Position numbers and translations under genes: made by a program. DNA of 64,000 bases from Weissella koreensis KACC 15510. Lineage in GTDB: Bacteria; Bacillota; Bacilli; Lactobacillales; Lactobacillaceae. The stretch lies in assembly GCF_000219805.1 (NCBI RefSeq), contig NC_015759.1, positions 1,116,001-1,180,000 of the forward strand, read 5' to 3'. This document shows positions 36,020 through 46,007 of the stretch, piece after piece (position 1 is the stretch's first letter; each line of letters starts with the position of its first letter). Under the pieces are notes generated by a model, which saw only the letters and a list, made by a program, of their open reading frames with translations, did no database searches and was not told the DNA's origin.

Positions 36020-37399
36020 TTATAATCCTCTCTCGGCTGGGTTAATTAAAGTTTGTTGTGTTAAATTGCGTTCATAATCAATAAATGTTTCTAAACCATG
36101 GCGCTGATGTGAAATCATCAAGATACTAGTTTGGGTGCTTTTGATATATTTTTGCATAATGTTCATAACTATTTTAATTGATTGTAAATCTAATCCAGCT
36201 AAGGGTTCATCTAATAAAAGAACTGGCAATCCTAAGATTAGGAGGGCTAAAGTTTGAACTTTTTTTTGCTGTCCGCCAGATAGCTGGTAGACACTATGGT
36301 TTAAAACTTCGGTCAATTGTAACTGTTCGATGCAAGAATTGATCAAAGTGGGGGTCCAGTATTCAGCTTGTTGACTGATTTTTAAACTGATTGAAAATTC
36401 TTCAGCCGGAGTCATAGTTATAAATTGATTGCTGGCAGTTTGAAAGCCATAGCCGACAAAGGATGACCAATCTTTTAGATGGGATTGGCCATCCCATGTT
36501 AAGGTTCCATTTAACGGGCGTTGACGGCTAATTGTTTGTAACAAAGTGGATTTACCCGATCCATTTTGACCTGAAAGGAGGCCAATGGAGGCCGCTGGCA
36601 GAGTGAAACTATTTGGCTTCAATAATGTTTTTTTAGCTTGCGTAATAGATAAATCCGTCCAAGATAAGGACCCATTAATTAAATTAGTCCGCTTTTTGAA
36701 AATGACTGGAGGGGCTGTCATAAGTTGATTTGATTTACTTATAATTAATTCACCAGCGGAAGTCAGTTGGTAATGATGATCAATGATCTGCTGATAATTG
36801 TTTAGATCATGATCGGTAATTATAATTGTTTTATCTTGCTCTAATTGAATTTGTTTTAAGGTTTTCAATAAAGATAAGCGGGCATCAGGATCGACATTAG
36901 CAAATGGCTCGTCTAATACAATGATATTTGTGTCCATGGCTAAAATGATTGCTAGGGCCGCTTTTTGTTGTTCACCTCCAGATAAATGAAGTAAAGGGCG
37001 ATCCGCTATATCCGTTAAATTTAGGGCTGTTAAAACTTTCTCGATTCGTGGTTCAATTTGTGCTTGTGGTGTTTGTAAATTCTCTAATGCAAATTGTAAT
37101 TCTTCTTGAGCAGTCTGCATTGTAAACTGGCGGGATGGGTTTTGAAATAGGAGCGCGACATGTTTAGCACGCTCAAAGGGGACTACTGTATGGATCGGAT
37201 ATTGATCAATGGTAATCGTTCCGCTTTGTGGACGCTCAAGCCCAGCCATTAAACGTAACAGAGTGGATTTGCCAACTCCACTGGGCCCGCTTAATAAATT
37301 AAAACTATGGGGGTCTAAACTCCAATTTACTTGATTCAAAACAGGCTTTGCATCATTTGGATAGGTAAAGGTTAAGTCATTAATTTTTAAAAGTGTCAT
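36020..37399 (-). CDS. ykoD: ECF transporter duplicated ATPase YkoD-like
   Basis: 459 residues with two ATP-binding cassettes in one chain. The first has GPSGVGKST (39-47), LSGGEQQKAAL and IIVLDEPFANVD; the second has SGQNGSGKST, LSGGQQKKVQ and VLLLDEPLAGLD. Both look catalytically complete. It powers the transporter formed with YkoC and YkoE. Its start lies 3 bases from the end of ykoE. Confidence 0.93.
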   Translation of the reverse strand: MTLLKINDLTFTYPNDAKPVLNQVNWSLDPHSFNLLSGPSGVGKSTLLRLMAGLERPQSGTITIDQYPIHTVVPFERAKHVALLFQNPSRQFTMQTAQEELQFALENLQTPQAQIEPRIEKVLTALNLTDIADRPLLHLSGGEQQKAALAIILAMDTNIIVLDEPFANVDPDARLSLLKTLKQIQLEQDKTIIITDHDLNNYQQIIDHHYQLTSAGELIISKSNQLMTAPPVIFKKRTNLINGSLSWTDLSITQAKKTLLKPNSFTLPAASIGLLSGQNGSGKSTLLQTISRQRPLNGTLTWDGQSHLKDWSSFVGYGFQTASNQFITMTPAEEFSISLKISQQAEYWTPTLINSCIEQLQLTEVLNHSVYQLSGGQQKKVQTLALLILGLPVLLLDEPLAGLDLQSIKIVMNIMQKYIKSTQTSILMISHQRHGLETFIDYERNLTQQTLINPAERGL

Positions 37400-37402
37400 A
37401 AT

Positions 37403-37966
37403 TTATTTACGAATCGCTCCAGTCTTAGTAACCATTTTTTCAATTAAATTAACTAAAATTCCAGCAAAGAACCCAGTTGAGATGAAACGAATTATGAATA
37501 GAAGAGCTAGCATGGGTAGATGGTAAGCTAAATAACCTGATTGAAAAAGGTCCCAAATAAAAGTTAAAATTGTCATCATGAGAGCTGAGATAAAAAGATT
37601 GGTTTTAGGACGTGGCCGATACTTAGTACTAGCAAAGCCAATTTCAGCTCCTAGACCTTGAATTAATCCGGAGACCAGGTTCATAGCGCCCCACTGTGAA
37701 AAAAGGAACATTTCAATAGTTGCAGCCAAAAATTCACCTAAAGTGGCAGAACCAGGTTTTGGAATTAATCGTCCGGCTAAAGGACCGGCCATGAGCCACA
37801 CGCCTAAAGTAGCGTCATTGGCAAACGGCTTTAGCGGCGTGGCAGCGATGAAAGTATAAGAGAAACCCCAAATTTGATAAATTACACCAAAGAAAAGGGC
37901 GATTAAAGCTAAAAAGATAACATCTTTTAGTTGCCAGTGTGATGAGTTGTCAGGAATTGTTTGCAT
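37403..37966 (-). CDS. ykoE: Hydroxymethylpyrimidine/thiamine ECF S component YkoE-like
   Basis: 187 residues, six hydrophobic segments, YkoE-like (KDVIFLALIALFFGVIYQIW at the start, GPLAGRLIPKPGSATLGEFL in the middle). It binds the pyrimidine substrate. The ATG at 37966 is used because CGGAGG lies 7 bases upstream; the longer frame runs into the leader. First gene of the riboswitch-controlled operon. The substrate is inferred from the riboswitch and family. Confidence 0.88.
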   Translation of the reverse strand: MQTIPDNSSHWQLKDVIFLALIALFFGVIYQIWGFSYTFIAATPLKPFANDATLGVWLMAGPLAGRLIPKPGSATLGEFLAATIEMFLFSQWGAMNLVSGLIQGLGAEIGFASTKYRPRPKTNLFISALMMTILTFIWDLFQSGYLAYHLPMLALLFIIRFISTGFFAGILVNLIEKMVTKTGAIRK

Positions 37967-38002
37967 GATAATGCCTCCGGGGAATTTATTATGATATGTC
38001 AA

Positions 38003-38195
38003 ACAAAAAACCGTTCTTTTTGCACGTTGAAAGCAAATAAGAACGGTCGTTTACAATTTCTCGGGTAAATAACCAAGCTTCCTTCGTCGGTGCTAACCGT
38101 AGCAGGTTCAATGGGTTACTTCTCAGCTCAAATGGAGCGCCCCAGCTTGTTTGATATGTCAAAATTAGTTTAAGGCTTTTTTCTTAAAAAAGCAA
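38003..38195 (-). promoter_or_regulatory. TPP riboswitch with promoter and terminator, upstream of ykoEDC
   Basis: Read on the minus strand: promoter TTGCTT-17-TAAACT (complement of 38190-38195 and 38167-38172), then the thi-box aptamer (about 38073-38150) with GGGGCGCTCC, GCTGAGA, ACCC, GAACCTG and GACGAAGGAAGC, closed by CAAGCT/AGCTTG. A terminator CCGTTCTT/AAGAACGG with a T6 run (38003-38047) follows. Thiamine pyrophosphate would stop transcription of ykoEDC. Confidence 0.95.
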
Positions 38196-38283
38196 TTAAA
38201 AGTAAATAGTTTCACTTAACCTACTGCGTTAATGATGTTTTTTTGGTAAAATATAAAGTAATAGAAAACGGAGGAATAAGCGG

Positions 38284-39258
38284 GTGGAGCATGAATTAAA
38301 GTTGATTGGTTTGAGCACTAATCATGAATTAGCGCAAAAGATTGCCGATGAAATGGGTGCAGATTTGATGCCGATGACTATCAACCAATTTGCTGATGGT
38401 GAGATTTATGAACGAATTTTAGAAAGCGTTCGTGGAGCTGATGTTTATATTCTGGCCCCCATTTCTGGAGAAGTAAATGATAGTTTCATGGAAATTATGA
38501 TTGTAGTAGATGCTTTGCGGCGGGCTTCCGCACATGGTATTAATGTTGTTATGCCGTATTTTGGATATGTACGACAAGATCGTAAAACTAAGTCACGTGA
38601 ACCGATCACGGCTAAAATGGTTTCATCATTACTTGAAATGAATGGCGTGCAACGAATTTTAGCAATTGATCTACATGCTGATCAGGTTCAAGGATTTTTC
38701 GATATTCCAGTTGATCAGTTGTTGGCAGCTCCATTGTTATCGGATTACTTTTTGGAACGTAATTTTACAGGCGAAGATACCGTGGTATTTGCACCAGATC
38801 ATAACGGAGCCGGACGAGCTCGTCAATTTGCGTCTATTTTGGAAGCAAATTGGGGTGTAATTAATGATCGTGCAGTACAAGAAGATATTAAGAGTCCCAA
38901 CGGGATAGTAGGAGAAGTTGCGGGAAAAAGAGTCATTGTCATTGATGACATTATCGATACTGGCCGGCGGATGGTTACTTCGGCCAAAGCAGTGAAGTAT
39001 GCCGGAGCGATTGATGTATCAGTTGTTGCGACTCATGGCGTCTTGTCTGATGGTGCCGCTGAGCGGTTAAAGAACTGTGATGAAATTTCTCAAGTTGTGA
39101 TTACCGATACCGTTGAGGTCCCGGCAGAAAAACAATTTGATAAGTTAAAGATTATCACCGTGGCCCCATTAATTGCGGATGCAATTAATCGCGTTCGACA
39201 AGATAAAGACTTATCTGGTTTGTTACGATCACGGATTAAGCCAGATATAAAAATTTAA
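38284..39258 (+). CDS. prs: Ribose-phosphate pyrophosphokinase, divergent paralog
   Basis: 324 residues. The family makes PRPP from ribose 5-phosphate and ATP. Conserved parts are NQFADGEIYERI, FGYVRQDRKTKSREPITAKM, IDLHADQVQGFFDIPVD and the PRPP loop VIVIDDIIDTG. The catalytic flexible loop, usually containing DKRRP after the ATP-binding helix, reads NDRAVQEDIKS here, and the N-terminus is short. It may be the second, less usual Prs found in several lactobacilli. The start is GTG, with GGAGG 9 bases upstream. No purine or pyrimidine genes are adjacent. Confidence 0.88.
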   Translation: MEHELKLIGLSTNHELAQKIADEMGADLMPMTINQFADGEIYERILESVRGADVYILAPISGEVNDSFMEIMIVVDALRRASAHGINVVMPYFGYVRQDRKTKSREPITAKMVSSLLEMNGVQRILAIDLHADQVQGFFDIPVDQLLAAPLLSDYFLERNFTGEDTVVFAPDHNGAGRARQFASILEANWGVINDRAVQEDIKSPNGIVGEVAGKRVIVIDDIIDTGRRMVTSAKAVKYAGAIDVSVVATHGVLSDGAAERLKNCDEISQVVITDTVEVPAEKQFDKLKIITVAPLIADAINRVRQDKDLSGLLRSRIKPDIKI

Positions 39259-39295
39259 GTAGCTTAGTTTTTTTGAATGAGGAGGAATTGGAATT

Positions 39296-40285
39296 ATGGT
39301 ATTTTCAGCAGCAGAAGATCGTTATGAAAAAGTTCCCGCACGGCGGGTTTCAGATTCAGGACTAATCTTACCAGCACTTTCGTTTGGACTTTGGCGCAAC
39401 CTTGGTGATCAAAAGCCATTGGCTAATTCAAGAGAAGTGATTTTAAAAGCCTTTGATAATGGAATTTATTCATTTGATAATGCCTCAAATTATGGTCCTT
39501 CAAATGGTAGTGCCGAAGAAACGTTTGGTGCAGTTTTCAATTCTGACTTAAAAGCATATCGTGATGAATTAGTGATTACCACCAAAGCAGGTTATCATAT
39601 GTGGCCAGGACCTTTGGGCGAGTTTTCAGGACGTAAAACTTTGCGGGCAGCATTGGACTTGTCCTTGCAACGAATGCATTTAGACTATGTAGATATTTTT
39701 TATGCTCATCGTTGGGATCCAAATACTAATCTAGAAGAAACCGCTGTTGCTTTAGATTCATTAGTACGTCAAGGTAAGGCTTTGTATGTTGGTGTTTCAA
39801 ACTATACAGCTGAGCAAACGGCAGCTATTGCGGAAATTTTTAAAGAATTACGGACGCCGTTTGTAACTAATCAAGTTTCATATAATATGTTACACAGAAA
39901 TGAAGCCGAAGATAATGATATGTTGTCAATTTTGGATCAGCATCATGCTGGATTAGTAGCTTATGGACCACTAGCAGAAGGGTTATTGACAGACCGTTAT
40001 CTTGATGGTTTCCCAACTGATTTCCCTCTTCATCGGACGAATGCCGGATTAGCAGATAATCCAGATGAAACAGTAGCTAAGCTGAATGCTTTGAATGCTG
40101 TTGCTGCAGATCGAGGTCAAACGTTAGCACAATTAGCCATGGCATGGCTTTTGAAAGATCGACGGGTGGCATCGATTGTCTTTGGAGCATCATCAATTGA
40201 GCATTTGTTAGATAATATTAAAGTTACTGATAATTTAAAATTGTCAGATGAAGAGTTACAAAAAATTGAAAATATTTTAAATTAA
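39296..40285 (+). CDS. Aldo/keto reductase (YghZ-like)
   Basis: 329 residues. The catalytic tetrad fits: FDNASNYGPSNG (Asp and Tyr), TTKAGYHMWPGP (Lys), and YAHRWDP (His). The family reduces aldehydes with NADPH; the closest well-known member, YghZ, acts on L-glyceraldehyde 3-phosphate and methylglyoxal. GGAGG precedes the ATG. It follows prs by 37 bases, possibly one operon. Confidence 0.88.
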   Translation: MVFSAAEDRYEKVPARRVSDSGLILPALSFGLWRNLGDQKPLANSREVILKAFDNGIYSFDNASNYGPSNGSAEETFGAVFNSDLKAYRDELVITTKAGYHMWPGPLGEFSGRKTLRAALDLSLQRMHLDYVDIFYAHRWDPNTNLEETAVALDSLVRQGKALYVGVSNYTAEQTAAIAEIFKELRTPFVTNQVSYNMLHRNEAEDNDMLSILDQHHAGLVAYGPLAEGLLTDRYLDGFPTDFPLHRTNAGLADNPDETVAKLNALNAVAADRGQTLAQLAMAWLLKDRRVASIVFGASSIEHLLDNIKVTDNLKLSDEELQKIENILN

Positions 40286-40534
40286 ATCAAGAAAATGAAT
40301 CATCTTTGATGCAATAAAAAATTGATTTAATCTAAAAGCTGAGATATATGATGAAAATTCTTATTCAAATAAAACTAGCTAAGTTTTTTGATGAGAATTT
40401 TGCTTATCTTGGTTTTTTTTTGGATTAATAAAGCTATTAATATTGTAGTAGATAAGCATGGTGATAATAAATTGGGAGGCGCCTTGAAGTTCTGCTATAA
40501 TATTGGGATAAAGGATTCGATGGGGGGACGAAAA

Positions 40535-41347
40535 ATGGCACGTAAGTTAATTGGAATTGATTTAGATCATACTACTTTAAATGAAGCTGGGATGATTTCA
40601 AAATATACCCGCGAAACATTGCAAGCAGCCCAAGCTGAAGGACATATTATTTCGATTATTACGGGACGTCCACCGCGGTTAACCAATGCAATTTATCAAG
40701 AGCTAGGCTTACACTCACCTATGATTAATTTCAATGGGGCACTTGGCGCCATTCCTAATCAAAATTGGCGAGACGCTTACTCTCATCAAGTTCAGCGCAC
40801 GATTGTTTTTGATTTATTGGAACAAGCAGGTGACTTAGGTGTTGATCTGGTTATTGCGGAACAAAATCAGCAAGCCTGGAGTCAACAGTTTGGTGTTAAA
40901 AAATTAAATCAAAAATTTTTCCCACAAGATAATAAGTTAAAAGGTCAGTTAAATAAGGCTAATTTAAAAACCGATGTGAATGCTATTTTATTACATGCAA
41001 TTGATGCATCTAAACAAACTGAGATTCAAAATTGGATACAAACACGTTATGGTAAAGAAAATGTCAACGTTAAAATTTGGAGTGGTGATGCGCCGGTTCT
41101 TGAAGTAGCTCCTGCGGGGGTTGCCAAAGATACTGGGCTCCAAGTGCTGCAAAGGTCATATCAAATTGCTAAAGATGATGTTTATGCATTTGGTGATGAG
41201 ATGAATGATTTAGAGATGATTGAGTATGCAGGCCACGGGGTGGTTATGCAGAATGGAAATTCGGAATTGAAAAAAGTTGCTAATGATGTCACCCCCTATA
41301 CGAATGAGCAAGATGGATTAGCGCGTTATATTAAAACGATTTTATAA
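40535..41347 (+). CDS. HAD-superfamily phosphatase, Cof type
   Basis: 270 residues. HAD motif I is GIDLDHTTLN (first Asp nucleophile, with DHT in place of the usual DGT), motif II SIITGRPP and motif IV FGDEMNDLEMIEYAG. The Cof/type IIB cap lies between. Substrates are sugar phosphates or flavin phosphates; not predictable. The ATG at 40535 is chosen because homologs begin there and GGGGGA lies upstream. A promoter TTGGGA-18-TATAAT (40472-40501) lies in the preceding 250-base gap, which also contains an in-frame open stretch that is not used. Confidence 0.88.
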   Translation: MARKLIGIDLDHTTLNEAGMISKYTRETLQAAQAEGHIISIITGRPPRLTNAIYQELGLHSPMINFNGALGAIPNQNWRDAYSHQVQRTIVFDLLEQAGDLGVDLVIAEQNQQAWSQQFGVKKLNQKFFPQDNKLKGQLNKANLKTDVNAILLHAIDASKQTEIQNWIQTRYGKENVNVKIWSGDAPVLEVAPAGVAKDTGLQVLQRSYQIAKDDVYAFGDEMNDLEMIEYAGHGVVMQNGNSELKKVANDVTPYTNEQDGLARYIKTIL

Positions 41348-41362
41348 AAGTAAGGAAAAGTA

Positions 41363-42733
41363 ATGATCATGGATGATTTTCCACAGGGATTTAAAGAACG
41401 TTATGCGGAATTGTTGGGGGATGAGGCAGAAGCCTTTTTTGCCACTTTTAAACAACCAGTACAAAAGGGCTTTCGGATTAATCCGTTAAAAGCTAACCAA
41501 ACACTATATGATACGCAAACTACTCAAGCAGTTGCTTGGGGAAATTGGGGACGATTTGGACGGTTGAAAGGTCATTCAGTTGACCATACAACAGGTCTGA
41601 TTTATTCTCAAGAACCGAGTGCCCAATTAGTGGGAGAAATTGCACATCCCCAACCTGACGAAAAAGTTTTAGATTTAGCCGCAGCACCAGGGGGTAAAAC
41701 TACTCACTTGGCTTCGTTTATGAATCAAAAAGGTTTGTTAGTAAGTAATGAAATTTTCAAGAAACGGGCTCAAATTTTAAGTGAAAATGTAGAACGATTT
41801 GGAGCTAAGAATGTTTTAGTCACTAACCATGCACCGGCTGAATTAGTGCCAAAATTTGCCGGATATTTTGACCGAATTGTCTTGGATGCTCCTTGTTCAG
41901 GTGAGGGGATGTTTCGCAAAGATCCAGATGCGATGCAATATTGGGATGTTGATTATCCGAGCCGTTGTGCAAAGTTACAACGGGAAATTTTGGTGGAAGC
42001 ATTAAAAATGCTGAAAAGTGGTGGAGAATTAATCTATTCAACTTGTACTTTTGCGCCTGAAGAAGATGAACAAATTATTGCTTGGTTGTTGGATAGTTAT
42101 CCTGAGTTAGAATTGATGCCAATTGATAAGCCAAAAGGAGTGGATGATGGTCGACCAGAATGGGCCGATGGTAATCCTGAATTGGTAAAGACGGCACGAT
42201 TATTTCCGCATCATTTAGATGGAGAAGGACATTTCATAGCACATTTGCGTTTGAAAGAAGCTGATGCTGTAGCTAAAAAGGCACCGGAAGTCGTAAAAAC
42301 TAATTTGACGGATAGCCAAAAAGAAATCTGGCAAACTTTTGCTGATGAAACTTTGCAACGACCATTAATGGGGACTTTAATAACTTTTGGAGATCAACTT
42401 TATTTAGTCCCAACTGATACACCAAGTTTGAAAGGATTGCGCGTCTTACGTGCAGGTTTGAATTTGGGTACATTTAAAAAGAATCGGTTTGAACCTAATT
42501 TGGCTTTGGCTTTGGCGGAACAACCGGAAATGTTTAAGCATGTTTATCCTTTAGACGATCAACAGTGGGCTCAATATGTTCATGGGGAAACTTTTTTTGT
42601 TGATTCCGATATTCAACAAGTGAAAGGTTGGTATCTGTTGACGATTAATGGCAACGGAACTGGATTTGGTAAGCTAGTTGATGGACAAATGAAAAATTTC
42701 TATCCTAAAGGTCTCCGTTTTATGCCTAAATAA
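41363..42733 (+). CDS. rsmF: 16S rRNA m5C methyltransferase RsmF (NOL1/NOP2/Sun family)
   Basis: 456 residues. It methylates cytosine in 16S rRNA using S-adenosylmethionine. SAM motif DLAAAPGGKTTHLA, catalytic DAPCSGEGMFRKD and second Cys in YSTCTFAPEEDE are intact. The C-terminal 170 residues form the RNA-binding PUA-like part typical of RsmF/YebU. AAGGA lies before the ATG. Transcribed after the HAD gene by 15 bases. Confidence 0.9.
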   Translation: MIMDDFPQGFKERYAELLGDEAEAFFATFKQPVQKGFRINPLKANQTLYDTQTTQAVAWGNWGRFGRLKGHSVDHTTGLIYSQEPSAQLVGEIAHPQPDEKVLDLAAAPGGKTTHLASFMNQKGLLVSNEIFKKRAQILSENVERFGAKNVLVTNHAPAELVPKFAGYFDRIVLDAPCSGEGMFRKDPDAMQYWDVDYPSRCAKLQREILVEALKMLKSGGELIYSTCTFAPEEDEQIIAWLLDSYPELELMPIDKPKGVDDGRPEWADGNPELVKTARLFPHHLDGEGHFIAHLRLKEADAVAKKAPEVVKTNLTDSQKEIWQTFADETLQRPLMGTLITFGDQLYLVPTDTPSLKGLRVLRAGLNLGTFKKNRFEPNLALALAEQPEMFKHVYPLDDQQWAQYVHGETFFVDSDIQQVKGWYLLTINGNGTGFGKLVDGQMKNFYPKGLRFMPK

Positions 42734-42795
42734 AATTAAATAAATCATTTTTAAATGATAAAATTAAAACAGAATCTTGAAAGGACTTTGAATTG

Positions 42796-43107
42796 ATGAC
42801 AACAAATAATATTACGCAAGCTGAAGTCGAACACGTAGCTAGCTTGGCTAAACTAGCCTTAACAGAGCAAGAAAAAACAATTTTCACCAATCAATTAGAT
42901 AAAATTTTTGAAGTAGTTGATACTTTGGCAGAAGTTGATACAGAGGGTGTTGAACCTACGTATTCAATGACCGATGGGGAAAATGAATTACGTGAAGATG
43001 AGGCAGTTGATGCTAAGCAACGGGCTGCATTATTGCAAAATGCCCCTGAAACTCAGGAAACCTTGATTAAGGTTCCAGCAATCTTGACGGCAGGAGAAGA
43101 TAAATAA
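42796..43107 (+). CDS. gatC: Glu/Asp-tRNA(Gln/Asn) amidotransferase subunit C
   Basis: 103 residues. It stabilises the GatCAB complex that converts Glu-tRNA(Gln) (or Asp-tRNA(Asn)) to the amidated form. [16 protein letters not shown] and the C-terminal acidic region are typical. The ATG at 42796 is used rather than the TTG one codon earlier. Its stop overlaps the gatA start as TAATG. Confidence 0.95.
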   Translation: MTTNNITQAEVEHVASLAKLALTEQEKTIFTNQLDKIFEVVDTLAEVDTEGVEPTYSMTDGENELREDEAVDAKQRAALLQNAPETQETLIKVPAILTAGEDK

Positions 43108-44564
43108 TGAACTTTCTAAAAACGACAGTAAAAGATTTACACCAAGATTTGATTGCTAAGGAATTATCAGTCAGTGATTTAACTAAGGAAACTTTTGATA
43201 ATATTAAAGCTACTGATGATCGTTATGAAGCTTTCATTACTTTGATGGAAGAGCAAGCTTTAGGACAAGCCCAAAATTTGGATGAAAATGGGATTGAAGA
43301 AGATCAAATATTAGCTGGAATTCCATTTGGAATTAAAGATAATATGGTTACTAAGGATGTTCAAACTACTGCAGCTTCAAGGATCCTAAAAGATTTTAAG
43401 CCAGTTTATAGCGCAGCAGTTTTAGAAAACTTAGAGCAAGCTGGGGCTATTGGAGTTGGTAAGTTAAATTTGGATGAATTTGCTATGGGTTCAACGACTG
43501 AAACTTCATATTATAAGCAAACTAAAAATGCTTGGGATCAAACTAAAATTCCAGGTGGATCATCAGGTGGATCAGCCGTTGCTGTGGCAGCCGGACAAGT
43601 TCCTTTTGCTCTTGGATCTGATACTGGTGGATCAATTCGTCAACCAGCTGCTTTTAATGGGATTGTTGGCTTAAAGCCTACCTATGGACGTGTTTCTCGG
43701 TGGGGATTGATTGCTTTTGCCTCATCTTTGGATCAAATTGGGCCTTTGACACGGACGGTTGAGGATAATGCGCTCGTTTTGAATGCCATTGCTGGTTATG
43801 ATGCACGAGATCAAACTTCATCAAAGAAAACCGTCCCTGACTTTACTGCTGGATTAACTGGTGATGTCAAGGGAATGAAAATTGCGATTCCTAAAGAATA
43901 CTTTGGCAAAGGGGTAGATCCAAAAGTTGTTGAAGTAGTTAAAGCCGGAATTGCTCAATTAGAGGCTTTGGGAGCTAAGGTTGAAGAGGTTTCATTACCA
44001 CATACTAAATATGGTGTGGCGGCTTACTATATTCTGGGTTCTTCAGAAGCATCTTCTAATTTGCAACGTTTTGATGGGATTCGTTACGGATTCCGGGCTG
44101 AAAATGTGAAAACATTAGAAGACCTTTATGTTCAAACGCGGACACAAGGGTTCGGAGATGAAGTAAAACGACGGATTATGTTGGGAACCTATTCACTTTC
44201 AGCTGGTTCATATGATGCTTACTTTAAAAAAGCAGCACAAGTTCGAACATTGATTGCTAATGAATTCCAAAATGTTTTTGCTCAATATGATTTGATTATT
44301 GCACCAACAACCCCTAATATTGCTTATGGCTTTGGTGAAAATCAAGATGATCCACAAGTAGCATATATGAATGACGCTTTGACGATTCCTGTTAACTTAG
44401 CTGGATTACCTGGTATATCAATTAATGCTGGATTTGTTGATGGGTTACCAGTTGGAATGCAATTGATCGGAAATCGTTTTGAAGAAGCAAAAATTTATCA
44501 AGCGGCGTATGCTTTTGAACAGGCCACACGTTTATTTGAAAAAATTCCTGGAGGTGAAAATTAA
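43107..44564 (+). CDS. gatA: Glu/Asp-tRNA amidotransferase subunit A
   Basis: 485 residues. The amidase subunit that releases ammonia from glutamine. The amidase signature [14 protein letters not shown] and [14 protein letters not shown] carry the Ser-cisSer-Lys triad; the Lys is in [10 protein letters not shown]. The start overlaps gatC by one base and its stop overlaps gatB by one base. Confidence 0.98.
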   Translation: MNFLKTTVKDLHQDLIAKELSVSDLTKETFDNIKATDDRYEAFITLMEEQALGQAQNLDENGIEEDQILAGIPFGIKDNMVTKDVQTTAASRILKDFKPVYSAAVLENLEQAGAIGVGKLNLDEFAMGSTTETSYYKQTKNAWDQTKIPGGSSGGSAVAVAAGQVPFALGSDTGGSIRQPAAFNGIVGLKPTYGRVSRWGLIAFASSLDQIGPLTRTVEDNALVLNAIAGYDARDQTSSKKTVPDFTAGLTGDVKGMKIAIPKEYFGKGVDPKVVEVVKAGIAQLEALGAKVEEVSLPHTKYGVAAYYILGSSEASSNLQRFDGIRYGFRAENVKTLEDLYVQTRTQGFGDEVKRRIMLGTYSLSAGSYDAYFKKAAQVRTLIANEFQNVFAQYDLIIAPTTPNIAYGFGENQDDPQVAYMNDALTIPVNLAGLPGISINAGFVDGLPVGMQLIGNRFEEAKIYQAAYAFEQATRLFEKIPGGEN

Positions 44565-46003
44565 TGGCCATTTCAAATTTTGAAACCACAATTGGACTTG
44601 AAGTCCACGTTGAATTAAAAACAAATTCAAAGGCGATGTCACCAGCTCCTGCTAGTTATGGATCAGAGCCAAACTTAAATACTAACGTTATTGATTGGGG
44701 CTATCCAGGGGTTTTGCCACAAGCCAACAAAGGAGCAATTGAAGCTGGTATGATGGCAGCTTTAGCCTTGCATGCTGAAATTACACCTAATTTACACTGG
44801 GATCGTAAGAATTATTTCTATCCTGATAATCCAAAGGCTTACCAAGTAACTCAACAATTCGAGCCAATTGCTAAAAATGGTTGGTTAGAAATTGAAGTTA
44901 ATGGTGAAAAAAAGCGAGTTGGAATTACTGAAATGCACGTTGAAGAAGATGCGGGTAAGAATACCCATTCAGGTGATGGATATTCATATGTAGATTTAAA
45001 CCGGCAAGGAACTCCTTTGATTGAAATTGTTGGTGAACCTGATTTGAAGTCTCCGGATGAAGCCTATGCTTATTTGGAACAGTTGAAGGAAGCAATCCAA
45101 TTTACGGGAATTTCAGATGTTAAGATGGAAGAAGGCTCAATGCGAGTTGATGCAAATATTTCAATCCGGCCAATTGGTTCAAATCAACATGGAACTAAAA
45201 TTGAATTAAAGAATTTGAATTCATTTAACTATGTTCGAAAAGGTTTGATGTTTGAAGAGCAACGCCAGGCTAAATTGTATTTAGCTGGTAAAACTTTAAA
45301 GCAACAAACTCGACGCTATGATGAGACTACTGGTGAGACGATTTTGATGCGAGTTAAAGAAACCGCTGATGACTATCGTTATTTCCCAGAGCCTGATTTG
45401 GCTCCAATTCATATTGATGCAGATTGGATTCAAAGAGCTCAAGATAAGTTGCCATTGGCAGCGAGTGTACGAAGAGCGCACTATGTTAACGACTTGAAAT
45501 TAGAACCCTATGATGCGGAAGTATTGACTCAGACATTGGCTATGGCTGATTTCTTCGATCAAACGGTTGAATTTGGAGCTGATGCTAAACGGGCCGCAAA
45601 TTATTTAATTGGGGATGTGAATGCATTTTTGAATACAACCCATCAAGATTTGCAAGAAACGAAATTAACCCCAAAGTATTTGGCTGATATGATTAAATTA
45701 ATTGAAGACGGTACGATTTCAACGAAAATGGCCAAACAGGTCTTTAAAGCAATCACTGAAGGACAAGAACCGGTACAGTATGTTGAAGATCATGATTTGA
45801 AGCAATTATCAGATCCAGCGGTTCTTTTGCCAATGATTAATAGTGTCTTAGATGATAATGAACAATCAGTTCTTGATTTCTTAGGTGGAAAAGAACGAGC
45901 AACTAAAGCGTTAATTGGGCCAATTATGAAAATGACAAAAGGAAATGCCAATCCAACAGTTGTAAATGATCTGATGCACCAGGCTTTGGAAGCGCGGAGG
46001 TAA
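44564..46003 (+). CDS. gatB: Glu/Asp-tRNA amidotransferase subunit B
   Basis: 479 residues. The kinase-like subunit that activates the mischarged t[40 protein letters not shown] and a C-terminal YqeY-like tail are present. The start is coupled to gatA through TAATG. dagK follows directly. Confidence 0.98.
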   Translation: MAISNFETTIGLEVHVELKTNSKAMSPAPASYGSEPNLNTNVIDWGYPGVLPQANKGAIEAGMMAALALHAEITPNLHWDRKNYFYPDNPKAYQVTQQFEPIAKNGWLEIEVNGEKKRVGITEMHVEEDAGKNTHSGDGYSYVDLNRQGTPLIEIVGEPDLKSPDEAYAYLEQLKEAIQFTGISDVKMEEGSMRVDANISIRPIGSNQHGTKIELKNLNSFNYVRKGLMFEEQRQAKLYLAGKTLKQQTRRYDETTGETILMRVKETADDYRYFPEPDLAPIHIDADWIQRAQDKLPLAASVRRAHYVNDLKLEPYDAEVLTQTLAMADFFDQTVEFGADAKRAANYLIGDVNAFLNTTHQDLQETKLTPKYLADMIKLIEDGTISTKMAKQVFKAITEGQEPVQYVEDHDLKQLSDPAVLLPMINSVLDDNEQSVLDFLGGKERATKALIGPIMKMTKGNANPTVVNDLMHQALEARR

Positions 46004-46007
46004 GATG

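Noticed and set aside
40388..40534. In-frame 49-codon extension of the HAD phosphatase
   Set aside because: It contains the promoter (40472-40501), has no family similarity and the ATG at 40535 matches homologs.
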